This document shows positions 1 to 9,800 of a stretch of DNA of 64,000 nt, in pieces. A program made the position numbers and the translations under genes. The notes below the pieces were generated by a model. It was not told where the DNA came from. It saw nothing but the letters and a program-made list of their open reading frames with translations, and made no database searches. Within the stretch, counting starts at the first letter, position 1, and every line of letters starts with the position of its first letter. The stretch is from Muribaculaceae bacterium (GTDB lineage Bacteria > Bacteroidota > Bacteroidia > Bacteroidales > Muribaculaceae): NCBI GenBank assembly GCA_017620635.1, contig JAGAUV010000022.1, positions 1 to 64,000 of the forward strand, written 5' to 3'.

Positions 1-1
1 G

Positions 2-256
2 AGATACTTCTATGGCGAAAGCGCCAATGCCATCAAAATCCAGATATGGGTCACGCTCATCGCTAATCTGTTGCTCTCTGTCTTGCAAAGCACACTGAAA
101 AGGCGATGGAGCTTCTCCGGACTTGCCACAATAGTGCGAATCGTGCTGATGTATTACCTGAATCTCGAAAAATTCCTCAATCAGCCCGATGCTGACCTGA
201 ATATCATGCTCGCCGAAGCCTCCGAACCACCGCCTCAAGAACACGAAATTGACTGA
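2..256 (+). CDS. IS4-family transposase, C-terminal fragment (runs off left edge)
   Basis: An open frame enters from the left edge and ends at a TGA. The 84 visible residues (beginning [16 protein letters not shown], then [13 protein letters not shown] and [20 protein letters not shown]) resemble the C-terminal end of DDE transposases of the IS4-type elements common in Bacteroides. This is recognition from memory, not a search. The catalytic DDE residues would lie outside the window, so whether the element is intact cannot be judged. It points toward the nagB-type operon but is separated from it by a strong hairpin. Confidence 0.75.
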   Translation, partial: RYFYGESANAIKIQIWVTLIANLLLSVLQSTLKRRWSFSGLATIVRIVLMYYLNLEKFLNQPDADLNIMLAEASEPPPQEHEID

Positions 257-345
257 GGGGGCTTGTCATACTCTAAAAGTAAGCCCAACTTCTGCCTTTC
301 AAGATGTTGGACTCACTGATTTATGGTTTAGCGGACAGTAATAGA
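257..345 (+). mobile_element. Probable right end of the IS4-type element
   Basis: Non-coding sequence directly after the transposase stop. It ends around a GCGGACAGTAATAG-like motif (about 332-345), which resembles the terminal inverted repeats of such elements. The matching left end is outside the window, so the exact boundary and any target-site duplication cannot be checked. The remainder up to 486 holds no gene I can support. Confidence 0.3.
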
Positions 346-486
346 TGTTAAACGCAAAGTTATAAATATTTTTTTGAGGTGACAATCGGCTGTCTCGAAA
401 ACGTTCTTGGTTTATCTGCTGATTACGAGCTTGTTTTGTGCTATCCACATCAAAAATTAGCTTTACCCTTGTTTCCCGGCTTTTGG

Positions 487-522
487 GAAAGGGCTTGTGT
501 CGGGGATGACACAAGCCCTTTC
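487..522. terminator. 15-bp hairpin terminator after the nagB-type operon
   Basis: Perfect 15-bp inverted repeat (487-501 with 508-522) around a 6-nt loop, 22 nt past the stop of the minus-strand NagB/PIG-L gene. The T-tract is weak on both sides. It probably ends the minus-strand operon and also blocks readthrough from the IS element. Confidence 0.65.
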
Positions 523-544
523 TTAAGAGGGGGAACTTTTAGTG

Positions 545-2521
545 TCAGATCGGGATGTATTCCACGAAGGCTTCGATGGCTTCGTATGATGCCAGACCGA
601 GGTCCTGGTAGAGACGTGCGGTGGCGCGGTTGCGCTCTTCGGCGCGCTGCCAGAACAGACGGTCGTCGTCGCCGAGGAAGGGTGCGTTCTCCATCTGGCT
701 CTGGTGCTTGAGGATAGAGTTGCGTTTGAAGCGCAGCTCCTCTGGGCTGATGGGCACAGCCATTTCGATATGGTCGATCTCCCATTCCGCCCATGCTCCG
801 CGATACATCCATATGCGGCAGTCCTTCATCCACTCCTCGCCTTTGAGCTCATCGATAGCGGCGAGTACGGCGTCGGTACATACCTTGTGTGTGCCGTGGG
901 GGTCGGCAAGGTCGCCGGCTACGAAAATCTGGTGCGGCTTGACCTCGGTAAGCAGGTCCTTTACTATCTCTACGTCGCGTTCGCTCAGATCGCCTTTCTT
1001 GATCGTGCCTGTCTCGTAGAAAGGCAGTCGCAGGAAGTGGATATGATCGTTCTTGACGCCGATATAGCGGCAGGCTATCGTCGCCTCGGCCTGGCGTATC
1101 ATGGTCTTTATCTCGCGGATGTCGGCAATGTCGGTGTCGCCGCTCTTTTTGTGAGCCACAAAACCCTGCACCTCGCCCGAGAGCTTGCGGTAGCCGTCGG
1201 TGTCGAAGCCGAACATCGGGGCTATCTTGTCCATCATCAGGAAATAACGCATCATATCCTCGTCGCCGACAGCGATGTTGCCCGAGGTCTCATAGGCCAC
1301 ATGTACGTCGTGGTGCTGGTCCACGAGACGTTTGAGCGTACCGCCCATCGATATCACGTCGTCGTCGGGGTGGGGCGAGAACACGATCACACGCTTGGGG
1401 TAGGGTGCCGCACGCTCGGGACGGTAGGTGTCGTCGGCGTTGGGCTTGCCGCCGGGCCAGCCAGTGATGGTGTGCTGCAGGTCGTTGAATATGCGTATGT
1501 TCACATTGTAGGCCGAGCCGTAGAGAGCCAGGAGCTCGCCCAGGCCACGGTCGTTATAGTCCTTGTCGGTAAGTTTGAGGATAGGCTTGCCGGTCTCGCC
1601 CGACAGCCACACGATGGCGCGGCGCAGCAGCTTGTCGTTCCAGTCGCACGATGTCACTTTCCATGGCTTGCTGATGCGTGTGAGGTCCTCGGCGCCGCCA
1701 AGGTCGGTAACCACCTTGACATGCGGATGCCCCTGCAGCAGCGAGGCCGGTACGGCGGTCGTGGCCGCATCCTCGACAGTCTGTTTGATTATGCTCGCGC
1801 AGTTCTCGCCCCAGGCCATGGTGAGCACGCGGCGAGCGCTGATGATGTTGGCCAGGCCGAGCGTGATGGCGGTGGTAGGCACGTCGTCGCACTTGTAGTC
1901 CTTGCCCACCTTGTGTCGCATCTCGTTGCCCAGAAGCACCAGGCGGCAATAGCTTGTGGGCTGGCTGCCGGGCTCGTTGAAAGCGATGGTGCCGTTGGGG
2001 CCTATCTCGCAGAGCGCCACATCGATGCCGCCCTCGTCGGCTATCTGCTGCTCGTAGGCATTGCAGTAGTCGCCCATCGCCTCCTTGGTCGTGGCAGGGT
2101 CGATGGAGTGTATGTTCTCCGGCCGGATATTGACATGGTCGAGAAACACCTGGTGCATTTTGTCCAGGGTCGACGGTCCTTCCGGCTGCAGGGGGAAGAA
2201 CTCGCTGATATTGAATACTACCACCTTGTCGAAATCGACCTTGCCCTCCTTGTACATGCTGATAAGGGCTGAGTAGACGCGGTGCGTGCTGTTGCCGGCT
2301 CCGAGAGCGAGCACACACTTGTCCTTTAGATTTACAAACTTGGCGATATATTTAGCTGTTTTCTCTGCGAGGAAATCAGCACCTTCATTTGCAGTCTCGA
2401 ATACCCTCGTGTCTATCTTCTCCTGGCGGCGCAGAGCTGTAAGCTCTATCTCGCTGTCGGGGTTGTAGTAGCGTCGGGGTATGCGGTCGAGTTTTATCTG
2501 ACTGCTGAGGTCGGTTTTCAT
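545..2521 (-). CDS. NagB-like / PIG-L (LmbE) deacetylase fusion protein
   Basis: 658 residues. The N-terminal half (about 30-290) has the glucosamine-6-phosphate deaminase fold signature, including FNEPGS at 181-186. The C-terminal half (about 375-640) is a PIG-L/LmbE-type deacetylase with the metal motif PHPDDD at 383-388 and a later DPHGTH. Such fusions are usually annotated as glucosamine-6-phosphate deaminase in Bacteroidales. However, the E. coli NagB catalytic residues Asp72, Asp141 and His143 align here with Ser106, Asn176 and Thr178; only the Glu148 equivalent (Glu183) remains. The deaminase activity is therefore doubtful, while the deacetylase site looks intact. Last gene of a four-gene minus-strand operon, 8 nt after the carbonic anhydrase. 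Substrate is unknown; an amino-sugar ligand is plausible. Confidence 0.85.
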   Translation of the reverse strand: MKTDLSSQIKLDRIPRRYYNPDSEIELTALRRQEKIDTRVFETANEGADFLAEKTAKYIAKFVNLKDKCVLALGAGNSTHRVYSALISMYKEGKVDFDKVVVFNISEFFPLQPEGPSTLDKMHQVFLDHVNIRPENIHSIDPATTKEAMGDYCNAYEQQIADEGGIDVALCEIGPNGTIAFNEPGSQPTSYCRLVLLGNEMRHKVGKDYKCDDVPTTAITLGLANIISARRVLTMAWGENCASIIKQTVEDAATTAVPASLLQGHPHVKVVTDLGGAEDLTRISKPWKVTSCDWNDKLLRRAIVWLSGETGKPILKLTDKDYNDRGLGELLALYGSAYNVNIRIFNDLQHTITGWPGGKPNADDTYRPERAAPYPKRVIVFSPHPDDDVISMGGTLKRLVDQHHDVHVAYETSGNIAVGDEDMMRYFLMMDKIAPMFGFDTDGYRKLSGEVQGFVAHKKSGDTDIADIREIKTMIRQAEATIACRYIGVKNDHIHFLRLPFYETGTIKKGDLSERDVEIVKDLLTEVKPHQIFVAGDLADPHGTHKVCTDAVLAAIDELKGEEWMKDCRIWMYRGAWAEWEIDHIEMAVPISPEELRFKRNSILKHQSQMENAPFLGDDDRLFWQRAEERNRATARLYQDLGLASYEAIEAFVEYIPI

Positions 2522-2529
2522 GGGGTATG

Positions 2530-3057
2530 TTATTTTTCGTTATCCTCGTCGTACCATTTTGAGTACATGAGGTAGTTGCGTGCGATTTTCACGTTTATTT
2601 CACGGGCCTGCTCGGGGTCTACCATCTTGATAAACTTGGCCGGAGCGCCGCCCCATAGCTCGTTGGGGCCTATCTTCGTGCGCGACAGCACTACAGCGCC
2701 GGCGGCCACGATGGCGCCTTCGCCCACTTCCGCGTTGTCCATTACCACCGCGCCCATGCCTATCAGGGCGAAATTGTGGATCTTGGCGCCGTGTATCGTG
2801 ACATTGTGCCCGATCGACACATCATCGCCGATCTCGATAGTGGACTTCTGGTACAGCGTGTGCAGCACCGAGCCGTCCTGTATGTTCACGCGGTTGCCGA
2901 TCGTGATGGTGTTGACGTCGCCACGGAGCACGGTGTTGAACCATACGCTGCATCCGTCGCCCATGGTCACATCGCCTATTATCGTCGCGTTCTCGGCCAG
3001 GAAGCAGTCCCGACCGGTCTTGGGCGTAAAGCCTCTCAGGGGTATTATGAGTGCCAT
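2530..3057 (-). CDS. Gamma-class carbonic anhydrase-like hexapeptide-repeat protein
   Basis: 175 residues when started at MALIIPLRGF, one base after the stop of the upstream aminopeptidase gene. A longer in-frame start would lie inside that gene and is rejected. Left-handed beta-helix hexapeptide repeats fill the protein. The three histidines expected to bind metal in gamma-carbonic anhydrases are present at His66, His84 and His89. The protein lacks the acidic loop of Methanosarcina Cam, as in CamH/YrdA-type relatives, so hydratase activity cannot be assumed. Likely cytoplasmic trimer. Tightly packed in the yraN-aminopeptidase-CA-NagB operon. Confidence 0.9.
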   Translation of the reverse strand: MALIIPLRGFTPKTGRDCFLAENATIIGDVTMGDGCSVWFNTVLRGDVNTITIGNRVNIQDGSVLHTLYQKSTIEIGDDVSIGHNVTIHGAKIHNFALIGMGAVVMDNAEVGEGAIVAAGAVVLSRTKIGPNELWGGAPAKFIKMVDPEQAREINVKIARNYLMYSKWYDEDNEK

Positions 3058-3058
3058 C

Positions 3059-4843
3059 TTACAGTGCTTTAGTGTGTTCGGCAAGCCATTCTTTTTCGGC
3101 CGGTGTGGTCAGAGCCGGCAACAGACGCTCGTAGACGGTCGCATGATAGTTGTTGACCCATTCGATTTCTTCGGCCGTCATTATCGATTTGTCGAACAGA
3201 GCGCGGTCGAAGGGGAACATTGTCAGCACTTCGAAACCGAGGAAGCGTCCAAATTCGCTTGTCTTCTTCTCGGTGCACAGCACGAGGTTTTCGCAGCGGA
3301 TGCCGTGTACGCCCTCGCGGTAGAGGCCCGGTTCGTCGGAAGTGATGCTTCCGGCGAGCATCGGCGCGTCCACCCAGTTGAGGCGTATGCTGTGAGGCCC
3401 TTCATGTACGCTCAGGAAGAAACCGACGCCGTGACCGGTGCCGTGGAGGTAGCACAGGCCGTTTTTCCAGAGATACTGCTCGGCCAGCACGTTGAGCTGA
3501 GCTCCGCGTGTGCCCTCGGGGAATACCGATGTTGCCAGCGCGATATGGCCCTTCATTACCAGGGTAAAGTCGCGGCGCTCGTCGGCGGTAGGAGTGCCGA
3601 GACAGATGGTACGGGTAATGTCGGTGGTGCCGTCGAGATACTGAGCGCCGGAGTCGACAAGCAGCAGGCCCTCGGGGCGCAGTGTGGCTTTCGATTCCTC
3701 GTCGGCCTCATAGTGCACGATAGCGCCGTGGGGGCCGTATCCGGCGATAGTGCCGAATGATTCGTCGAAATAGTTCTCGCCGCGGCTGCGGTATTTGTGC
3801 AGCAGATCGGCCACGTCGATTTCGGTGGTGGGTATGCCTTTTGCCATGCGGTCTTCAAGCTCCATGAAGGCTTTGACCAGCGCGGCGCCGTCACGTACCA
3901 TCGCAGCGTGCACACCGGCTATCTGGGTGGGGTTCTTGACCGATTTAAGACGGGCTGCAGTGGTAATGCCGCTGTCTTTTACCCTGTCGCCGAGAATTTC
4001 GATCAGAGCCGCCGACGACTTGCTCGTGTCGGCCATGACGGTCTCGTCGGCCGGAAGAGCCGCCAGGAAGGCCTTTATGTCGCCGTAGCCGCGAGTCTCC
4101 ACCCCTTGCGAGGCGAGGTAGGCCACAGTCTCGTCGGTAAGCTTGGCCGGGTCGATGAAGAGTGTCGCCGCGCCGTCGCCGAGGAACAGGAATGCCGTCG
4201 CTACCGGCGTGTGCTTCACGTCGTCGCAGCGTATGTTGAGAGTCCAGGCAATCTCGTCGAGGGCTGTCATCAGCACAGCCTGTGCGCCGGCAGCCCCGGC
4301 CTCGGCCATTATCTTGGCCATTTTGTCGCGAGCGCTTTCGCCGGCGTATTTCTCGTCGTGTATGAATATCTTGCCGTCGGGCAATGCCGGGCGGTCGAGC
4401 CACAGGCGGTCGATCACGTCGAAACGGCTGTCGAGCTTTATGCCTTTCGCAGCGAGTCGGGCTGCCATATCCTCTACCTGAGGCATTGTGAATAGCATAC
4501 CGTCGAGCCCGACCGTCGATCCGGCCGGCAGTACGGTGCATAGCCATGTGATGATGTCGGGAGTCTCGGCCAGGCCGTCTTTCATCAGCTCTATGCCTGA
4601 GCCTTCAAGCTGGCGTGCGGCCTGCAGGAAGTAGCGTGAGTCGGTCCATAATGCGGCTTTGTCGGCAGTAACGACGAGATCGCCGGCTGAGCCGGTAAAT
4701 CCGCTCAGCCAACGGCGTACTTGCCAGTGAGATGCGAGGTATTCACCAAGATGCGGGTCGGCCTGCGGTACAATTGCCGCATCGACTCCGGCTGCCTTCA
4801 TTTCCGCGCGGAAGGCTGCAAGGCGTTCGGTATATGTGTTCAT
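3059..4843 (-). CDS. Xaa-Pro aminopeptidase (M24B metallopeptidase)
   Basis: 594 residues, the length of the large three-domain aminopeptidase P family. Two creatinase-like N-terminal domains precede the pita-bread catalytic domain (about 310-530). The five metal ligands are visible: Asp397, Asp408, His471 (in GTGHGVG), Glu504 and Glu518. It removes N-terminal residues preceding proline. No signal peptide, so cytoplasmic. It follows yraN by 10 nt and precedes the carbonic anhydrase gene by one base, which suggests co-transcription. Confidence 0.93.
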   Translation of the reverse strand: MNTYTERLAAFRAEMKAAGVDAAIVPQADPHLGEYLASHWQVRRWLSGFTGSAGDLVVTADKAALWTDSRYFLQAARQLEGSGIELMKDGLAETPDIITWLCTVLPAGSTVGLDGMLFTMPQVEDMAARLAAKGIKLDSRFDVIDRLWLDRPALPDGKIFIHDEKYAGESARDKMAKIMAEAGAAGAQAVLMTALDEIAWTLNIRCDDVKHTPVATAFLFLGDGAATLFIDPAKLTDETVAYLASQGVETRGYGDIKAFLAALPADETVMADTSKSSAALIEILGDRVKDSGITTAARLKSVKNPTQIAGVHAAMVRDGAALVKAFMELEDRMAKGIPTTEIDVADLLHKYRSRGENYFDESFGTIAGYGPHGAIVHYEADEESKATLRPEGLLLVDSGAQYLDGTTDITRTICLGTPTADERRDFTLVMKGHIALATSVFPEGTRGAQLNVLAEQYLWKNGLCYLHGTGHGVGFFLSVHEGPHSIRLNWVDAPMLAGSITSDEPGLYREGVHGIRCENLVLCTEKKTSEFGRFLGFEVLTMFPFDRALFDKSIMTAEEIEWVNNYHATVYERLLPALTTPAEKEWLAEHTKAL

Positions 4844-4853
4844 TTCTTTTAAA

Positions 4854-5225
4854 TTAATTATATGTTTTCAAAGGTGGATAGAAAGCATCGGGCACGTGCT
4901 CGAATGTATAGTCGTCGGGCGTGCCGTTTATGGCAAACAGGTCGAAGCGTACCGAGTGGGGCAATTCATTCTGCTTTACAAAGGCATCGGCGGCATGTAC
5001 GATATTCAGAATCTTTTTGTTGTCGATCGACTCAAGGGGATCGTCCTCCTTGTTGTTTCGGGTCTTGACTTCGGCTATTACGAGAGTATCGTCCTTCATC
5101 GCCACAATGTCGAGTTCGAGCTTGCCGATACGCCAGTTCCGGGCTACGATGGCATAACCGTGTTCGGTAAGGTAGTCGGCTGCCATATCCTCGCCCCAAT
5201 GTCCCGTGTCGTTATGCCTTGCCAT
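4854..5225 (-). CDS. yraN: YraN / UPF0102 family endonuclease-like protein
   Basis: 123 residues from MARHNDTGHW. An upstream in-frame ATG would extend into the promoter -7 element at 5249-5256, so the downstream start is chosen. The family has a PD-(D/E)xK-like nuclease fold; candidate active-site residues are Glu12, Asp39, Glu52 and Lys54 (in LVIAEVKTR). Biochemical role is not established in most bacteria. First gene of the minus-strand operon leading to the NagB/PIG-L fusion. Confidence 0.88.
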   Translation of the reverse strand: MARHNDTGHWGEDMAADYLTEHGYAIVARNWRIGKLELDIVAMKDDTLVIAEVKTRNNKEDDPLESIDNKKILNIVHAADAFVKQNELPHSVRFDLFAINGTPDDYTFEHVPDAFYPPLKTYN

Positions 5226-5248
5226 GTTTTTGTGCTTTCTTTTGTTTG

Positions 5249-5256
5249 CAAAGATA
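5249..5256 (-). promoter_or_regulatory. Bacteroidetes -7 element upstream of yraN
   Basis: TATCTTTG on the minus strand fits TAnnTTTG and would start transcription near 5244, about 19 nt before the yraN ATG. No clear -33 TTTG at the right distance. The rest of the 5226-5380 gap shows nothing else. Confidence 0.45.
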
Positions 5257-5380
5257 ACACTTTTCGGCATAAAATGCTATGGCAAAAATCAAATGTTTTG
5301 AATTTTACCAAGAAGCCTTATATAATGTGTGTATTCAACGATTATTGTCGCTCGTGAAGGTAGTTTGTATTGAATCGAAG

Positions 5381-6283
5381 TCAGTGACGGGCGTTGCGTT
5401 GCAAGCCTGCGAGTTTGGCGCGTTTGACGGCGCTATGCGTGAAGGTGGCTGAAAAATCGGGCTGGGTCATTTCTGATATGGTTTCGCGGTCAAGAGCCAG
5501 CACGGTGTCACGGACGGCGAACTCCGGCAGACATATCGCCGGGTCGTGGTTGAAGGGACATACATCCTGGCATATGTCGCATCCGTAGATGCGTCCCGGC
5601 AGATGAATCGAATCCGGCAGGTCGCCACGATGTTCGATAGTGAGATAAGACAGGCAGCGTGAGCAGTCTATGCCGCCCTCGCCATCGAGCGCGCGGCCCG
5701 GACACGCTCTCACGCAAGCGCCGCAGTGCGAACACAGGTCGGGCAAGGGTGTGCCATAGTCGGCTTCTTCGGTCCATAAAATCTCAGCGAGAAAGACTTT
5801 TGAGCCGATGCCGGGTACTATCAGCTGATTGTTGAGGCCAATGAAACCGATGCCGGCACGCGCAGCCCAATATCGTTCGCGCAGTGGAGTGGTGTCGATA
5901 CATATGCGTGTTTTAGCTCCGTCAACAGCCTTCTCCATGAGTGCGGCTACCGGCGCAAGGCGCTTGCGCAGCGTTTCGTGATAGTCGTCGCCGACAGCAT
6001 AGTCACTGAACAAGGGACTGCGCCTTCCTGGCGTCTGAGCATACGGGAAAGCGCAGCAGAGAATCGAACGGGCGCCGTAGAGCAGCAGCCGGGGATCGTT
6101 GCGCAGCTCACGGTACCGCTCCATATATTCCATGCCGGCATGCGCTCCTCGAGCCAACCAGGCGTCGTAGAGAGCTATGTTTTTGTCGTCGACAGGCAGG
6201 CATGGCGCGAAGGCCGCAGCCACCGCACCGGCCTCACGCGCCGACGCGATGACAGCATCACATCTGCAGAGGCAGGAACTCAT
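5381..6283 (-). CDS. queG: Epoxyqueuosine reductase QueG
   Basis: 300 residues. Catalyses the last step of queuosine synthesis on tRNA using a cobalamin and two [4Fe-4S] clusters. Cluster cysteines are visible at Cys184, 187, 190 and 194 and at Cys207, 210, 235, 238 and 242 (eight are expected as ligands). A likely catalytic acid is Asp130 in ICIDTTPLRER. Shorter than Proteobacterial QueG, as is usual for Bacteroidetes, which lack the C-terminal HEAT part. The start overlaps the deacetylase gene by 26 nt; no better in-frame ATG is seen. Last gene of the DUF2723-deacetylase-queG operon. Confidence 0.92.
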   Translation of the reverse strand: MSSCLCRCDAVIASAREAGAVAAAFAPCLPVDDKNIALYDAWLARGAHAGMEYMERYRELRNDPRLLLYGARSILCCAFPYAQTPGRRSPLFSDYAVGDDYHETLRKRLAPVAALMEKAVDGAKTRICIDTTPLRERYWAARAGIGFIGLNNQLIVPGIGSKVFLAEILWTEEADYGTPLPDLCSHCGACVRACPGRALDGEGGIDCSRCLSYLTIEHRGDLPDSIHLPGRIYGCDICQDVCPFNHDPAICLPEFAVRDTVLALDRETISEMTQPDFSATFTHSAVKRAKLAGLQRNARH

Positions 6284-6878
6284 AGCCTTGTTCTAAAAGC
6301 CATTCGATCGATTTAGGCAGCGCCTCTCGCATTCTGTCGCCCGATTTTATAGAGTCGTGGAATACGATTATCGACCCGTTGCGCGCATATCGTCGCACGT
6401 TGGCAAAAACCTCGTCGGCGGTCAGCTTCTTGGAGTAGTCGCGTGTTACCAGATCGTACATCACGATGTTGAAGTGCTCCTTGAGCGCGGCTGCCTGTTT
6501 CCAACGCAGCAGGCCGTGCGGCGGCCTGAACAGCGAGCTACGTATCAGATTGTCGGCTTCGGCGACATCTCTCAGGTAGCGCACCGACTTGACCTTCATG
6601 CCCTGCATATGGTGCATGGTATGGTTGCCGTAGCTGTGACCCCGGCGCTTTACCTCCTCGTAGAGTTCGGGGTACTTGCGCACGTTGTCGCCGACCATAA
6701 AGAATGTCGCCTTTATGCCGTATCTGTCGAGCAGGTCGAGCACCCAGGGCGTCTGCTCCGGGATAGGCCCGTCGTCGAATGTAAGGAACACTACCGGTTT
6801 GCCAGCCCGACGCTTTATGCGCCAGATGCACTCCGGGAAGAGCAGACGGTAGAGCAGAGGTGGCTGTTCGATCAGCAT
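6258..6878 (-). CDS. Polysaccharide deacetylase (NodB/CE4 family)
   Basis: 206 residues. The CE4 motifs are in order: TFDDGP with Asp35-Asp36, the metal pair His86 and His90, RPPHG with Arg118, the Asp142 region, and IVFHDS with His174. It should remove N- or O-acetyl groups from a polysaccharide or peptidoglycan sugar. No signal peptide or membrane anchor is visible, which is odd for an envelope-acting enzyme, so the substrate may be a cytoplasmic precursor. Starts 2 nt after the DUF2723 gene ends, so the two are probably co-translated. Confidence 0.9.
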   Translation of the reverse strand: MLIEQPPLLYRLLFPECIWRIKRRAGKPVVFLTFDDGPIPEQTPWVLDLLDRYGIKATFFMVGDNVRKYPELYEEVKRRGHSYGNHTMHHMQGMKVKSVRYLRDVAEADNLIRSSLFRPPHGLLRWKQAAALKEHFNIVMYDLVTRDYSKKLTADEVFANVRRYARNGSIIVFHDSIKSGDRMREALPKSIEWLLEQGYEFLPLQM

Positions 6879-6880
6879 TT

Positions 6881-9800
6881 TCAGTCAATGACTTCCGACC
6901 ACCGATCGGCCGTAAACCCGTGAGATTCCATCAGCGTGTTGCTGAAAGCCATAGGATCGATGCCGAGCTCGTTGTTGAGCCTGAGGAGGTCGGCGGTTAT
7001 CTGCACCAGAGCGGTCTGGCTGTCGGGATATTGCTCCATGTCTTTCAGCAGGGTATTGTAGTCGTAACCGTCGATGAATACCAGCGGCGCAATGTGGAGA
7101 TCGTTCTCGAAAGAAGTACCGCGAATGAAGTCCTTGACCTCTTCGATCTTTTCGGGCGATGCCTTGCGGAGCATGTCGATATAGTTTCTGAGAGATACAG
7201 CTTCGCCGAGATACTGCAGACCGTAGAGTTCGGAAGTGCCGAGCTGCGATCTGTAACCGGGCCCGAGAGTGGTAACATATTTCACGAGCTGTGCGTAGCG
7301 TTCGGCTTCGCCGTCGACTATGCTTTCGGCCGCATCAAGATCCGCGCTATTGCCGGTGGCAAGGTAGAGGTCGAGGTAGGACCGGGCGATGTAGAGACCT
7401 ATCATGCCGTCGTAGGGAGTTACCGATGTCGGTATCTTGGTGCGGATGAGGTCGAGCAGCTGACGAGCCATGTCGAATCGGTTCTCGGGAGCTTCCAGCC
7501 CATTGTCGCGAGCGGCTTTGCGAGCCTGCTCGGAGGCCTGGAGGGTACCTGTAGCCATGAGGTCTTCGGCGACGGTGTAGATGCCTGAGCGGAGCGAAGA
7601 TACCATGCGGCGTACTGTCTCGTCGAGATACAGATTCTCTGCATCGGGCTGATCAAGGCCGCCCCAGCGGTAGTCGTTGACGATCTTGCAGTACGATTTA
7701 TCTGCAGTGGGACTGAACTCGCTGTTTCTGAACGGAGTCACTTCATAAGCCATGCCCGAAGCACCAAGATAGGGCGTAAGGCCGAGGTAGAATGATGTCG
7801 GAACGGTTGTGGCAAAGTAAGTGGGGCGTTTCCAGTTGTCAGCCACCGAGTTGGCTATGATATCGAGCGAGAGGACGCGGCTCTGGTTCACGCCGTTTGA
7901 CGACGACAGATCTGTAGCTATGTCGGTAATGCCGGGCTTGATAAACATGCTGTCGATCATAGCGTCGCCCGAGCTGTAGACAGCCATGGCGGCCATAGTG
8001 TCGACCGGCATTACAACCTTGGGCGATGTCATGAGATGAGCGCCGAACTGTGAAGCGTCGCTGTCGTAGAGCTCTCTGAGCGCCTGCAGCGCCGGTACCT
8101 GGTTCTTATTCTGAGGAACGATGAAGCTGTAGGCCAGATTCTCGTAGGCATAATCCTTCGGAGTGGCGAGCATCGGCACAGCGTCGGCACCGGATGTGGG
8201 GTGCTGCATCTGGTTGGCGTACCAGTCGGTGGTAAGGTAAGACAGGTTGACTACGCGCACGTCGGGACGGAAGTTTTCTACTTCCTGGGCATACCACAGA
8301 GGGAATGTGTCGTTGTCGCCGTTGGTAAAGATTATGGCGTTGTCGTCGAGCGAACTGAGGTAGTTGAAACCGAAATCGCGAGTGGTGTAACGGCCTGACC
8401 TGTCGTGGTCGTCCCATGTCTGCGAAACCATCTGCAGCGGTACGATAAGACCTACAGCGCAAGCCACGACAGATGATGCGATAAGCACGCCTTTCGAGCT
8501 TTCAGGTTCTCCATCCGGCTCATCTTCCTTGTTTTTCTTTTTGGACGACAGCCAGTCGCGCAGCATAATGCCGATGGCAGGCACACCTATGCCAATCCAT
8601 ATTGCGTAGGCGTAGAAGGAGCCGGCGAAGGCATAGTCGCGTTCACGCGGCTGACCGGGAGTCTGGTTGAGGTAGAGCACGATGGCAATACCTGTCATGA
8701 AGAAGAGGAAGAATACGATCCAGAACTGCTGTATGCCGCGCATGGGGTTGTTGCGGTGGCGATAAAGGGCCTGGAAGAGAAGACCGATAAGGCCGAGGAG
8801 CAAAGGCATCATGTAGAATACGTTGTGACCCTTGTTTCCTTTGCCGTATTCGTCGGGAAGGGCCGACTGATCGCCAAGACGGGTGTTGTCGATAAACGGT
8901 ATTCCCGAAATCCAGTTGCCCAGATAGGGCTCTCCATTGCCTTGTATGTCGTTCTGGCGTCCGGCAAAGTTCCACATGAAGTAGCGCCAGTACATGTGGT
9001 TGAGCTGGTAGTTGATGAAGTATCGCAGGTTTACGTCGAACCCGGGTTTCCATACGGCAGTCTGAGCCGCCGGGGTATTGTTTTCGGCGTAGACGGCGGT
9101 AGTGGCAGGAGTCATGGAGGACAGGTAGGGCATGATTTCATGCTTAGGAGCGAAGCCCTGATTAATCCAGTTCTGACGTACCTGCTGCGGAATCTCGTTG
9201 ATATCGGGAGTATTGTATCCGGCCCAAGCCTTGTAGCCCTGTACATGAGGCTCGGAGGTGGAGTATATTCGGGTAAAGAGCATGTCGAGGTCGCTCATCG
9301 TGCGGTAGTTGGGGCGCTCGACTTCCTTAACGTATTCGTCGTGCTGCTCGGGGCTGTCCTTCACGACTTTGGTGTACTGCGCCTCGGGATTATCGAAGGC
9401 AGAACCGTTCTCGTCGCGCAGATAACCGTCGAGAATCCTGGTCTTAGGACGTCCGTATTCGTCGACAGGGATGTAGTACGAGCCCGAACCGGCAGGGTAC
9501 TCCTGCTCTATGACGGTCTCGGCGAAAACGGGACCGTTGAACAGAGGCCTGTCGCCATACTGCTCACGGTTGAGGTATGAAGCGAGCGCGAAGACATTGT
9601 CGGGAGCGTTCTGGTTCATGGGCGTGTTGGCTGTGGCACGAATCAGAAGCAGGGCGTAGGATGCGTAACCGACGAATATCACAAGTATGCTGACAACAAT
9701 CAGTGTCATTATCCGCACGGGAATCTTCTTGCAGAAACCCCACAGCCATACGGCGAGGGCAATGAGGATGAGTACGCCCAGCCATATGGTGTGGCCGATG

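Noticed and set aside
355-386. Minus-strand TAACTTTG with an ATTG 20 nt upstream, pointing into the IS element
   Set aside because: A reasonable promoter match, but no gene lies downstream on that strand; may be a remnant from before the insertion.
299-514. 71-codon minus-strand frame next to the IS end
   Set aside because: Begins inside the terminator hairpin and covers the IS end; no conserved content.
704-2272. Long open frame on the plus strand opposite the NagB/PIG-L gene
   Set aside because: Antisense shadow: GC-rich codon bias of the real gene leaves the opposite frame open. No motif and no promoter.
2576-3760. 394-codon plus-strand frame opposite the carbonic anhydrase and aminopeptidase genes
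   Set aside because: Spans two well-supported minus-strand genes; composition is that of an antisense shadow.
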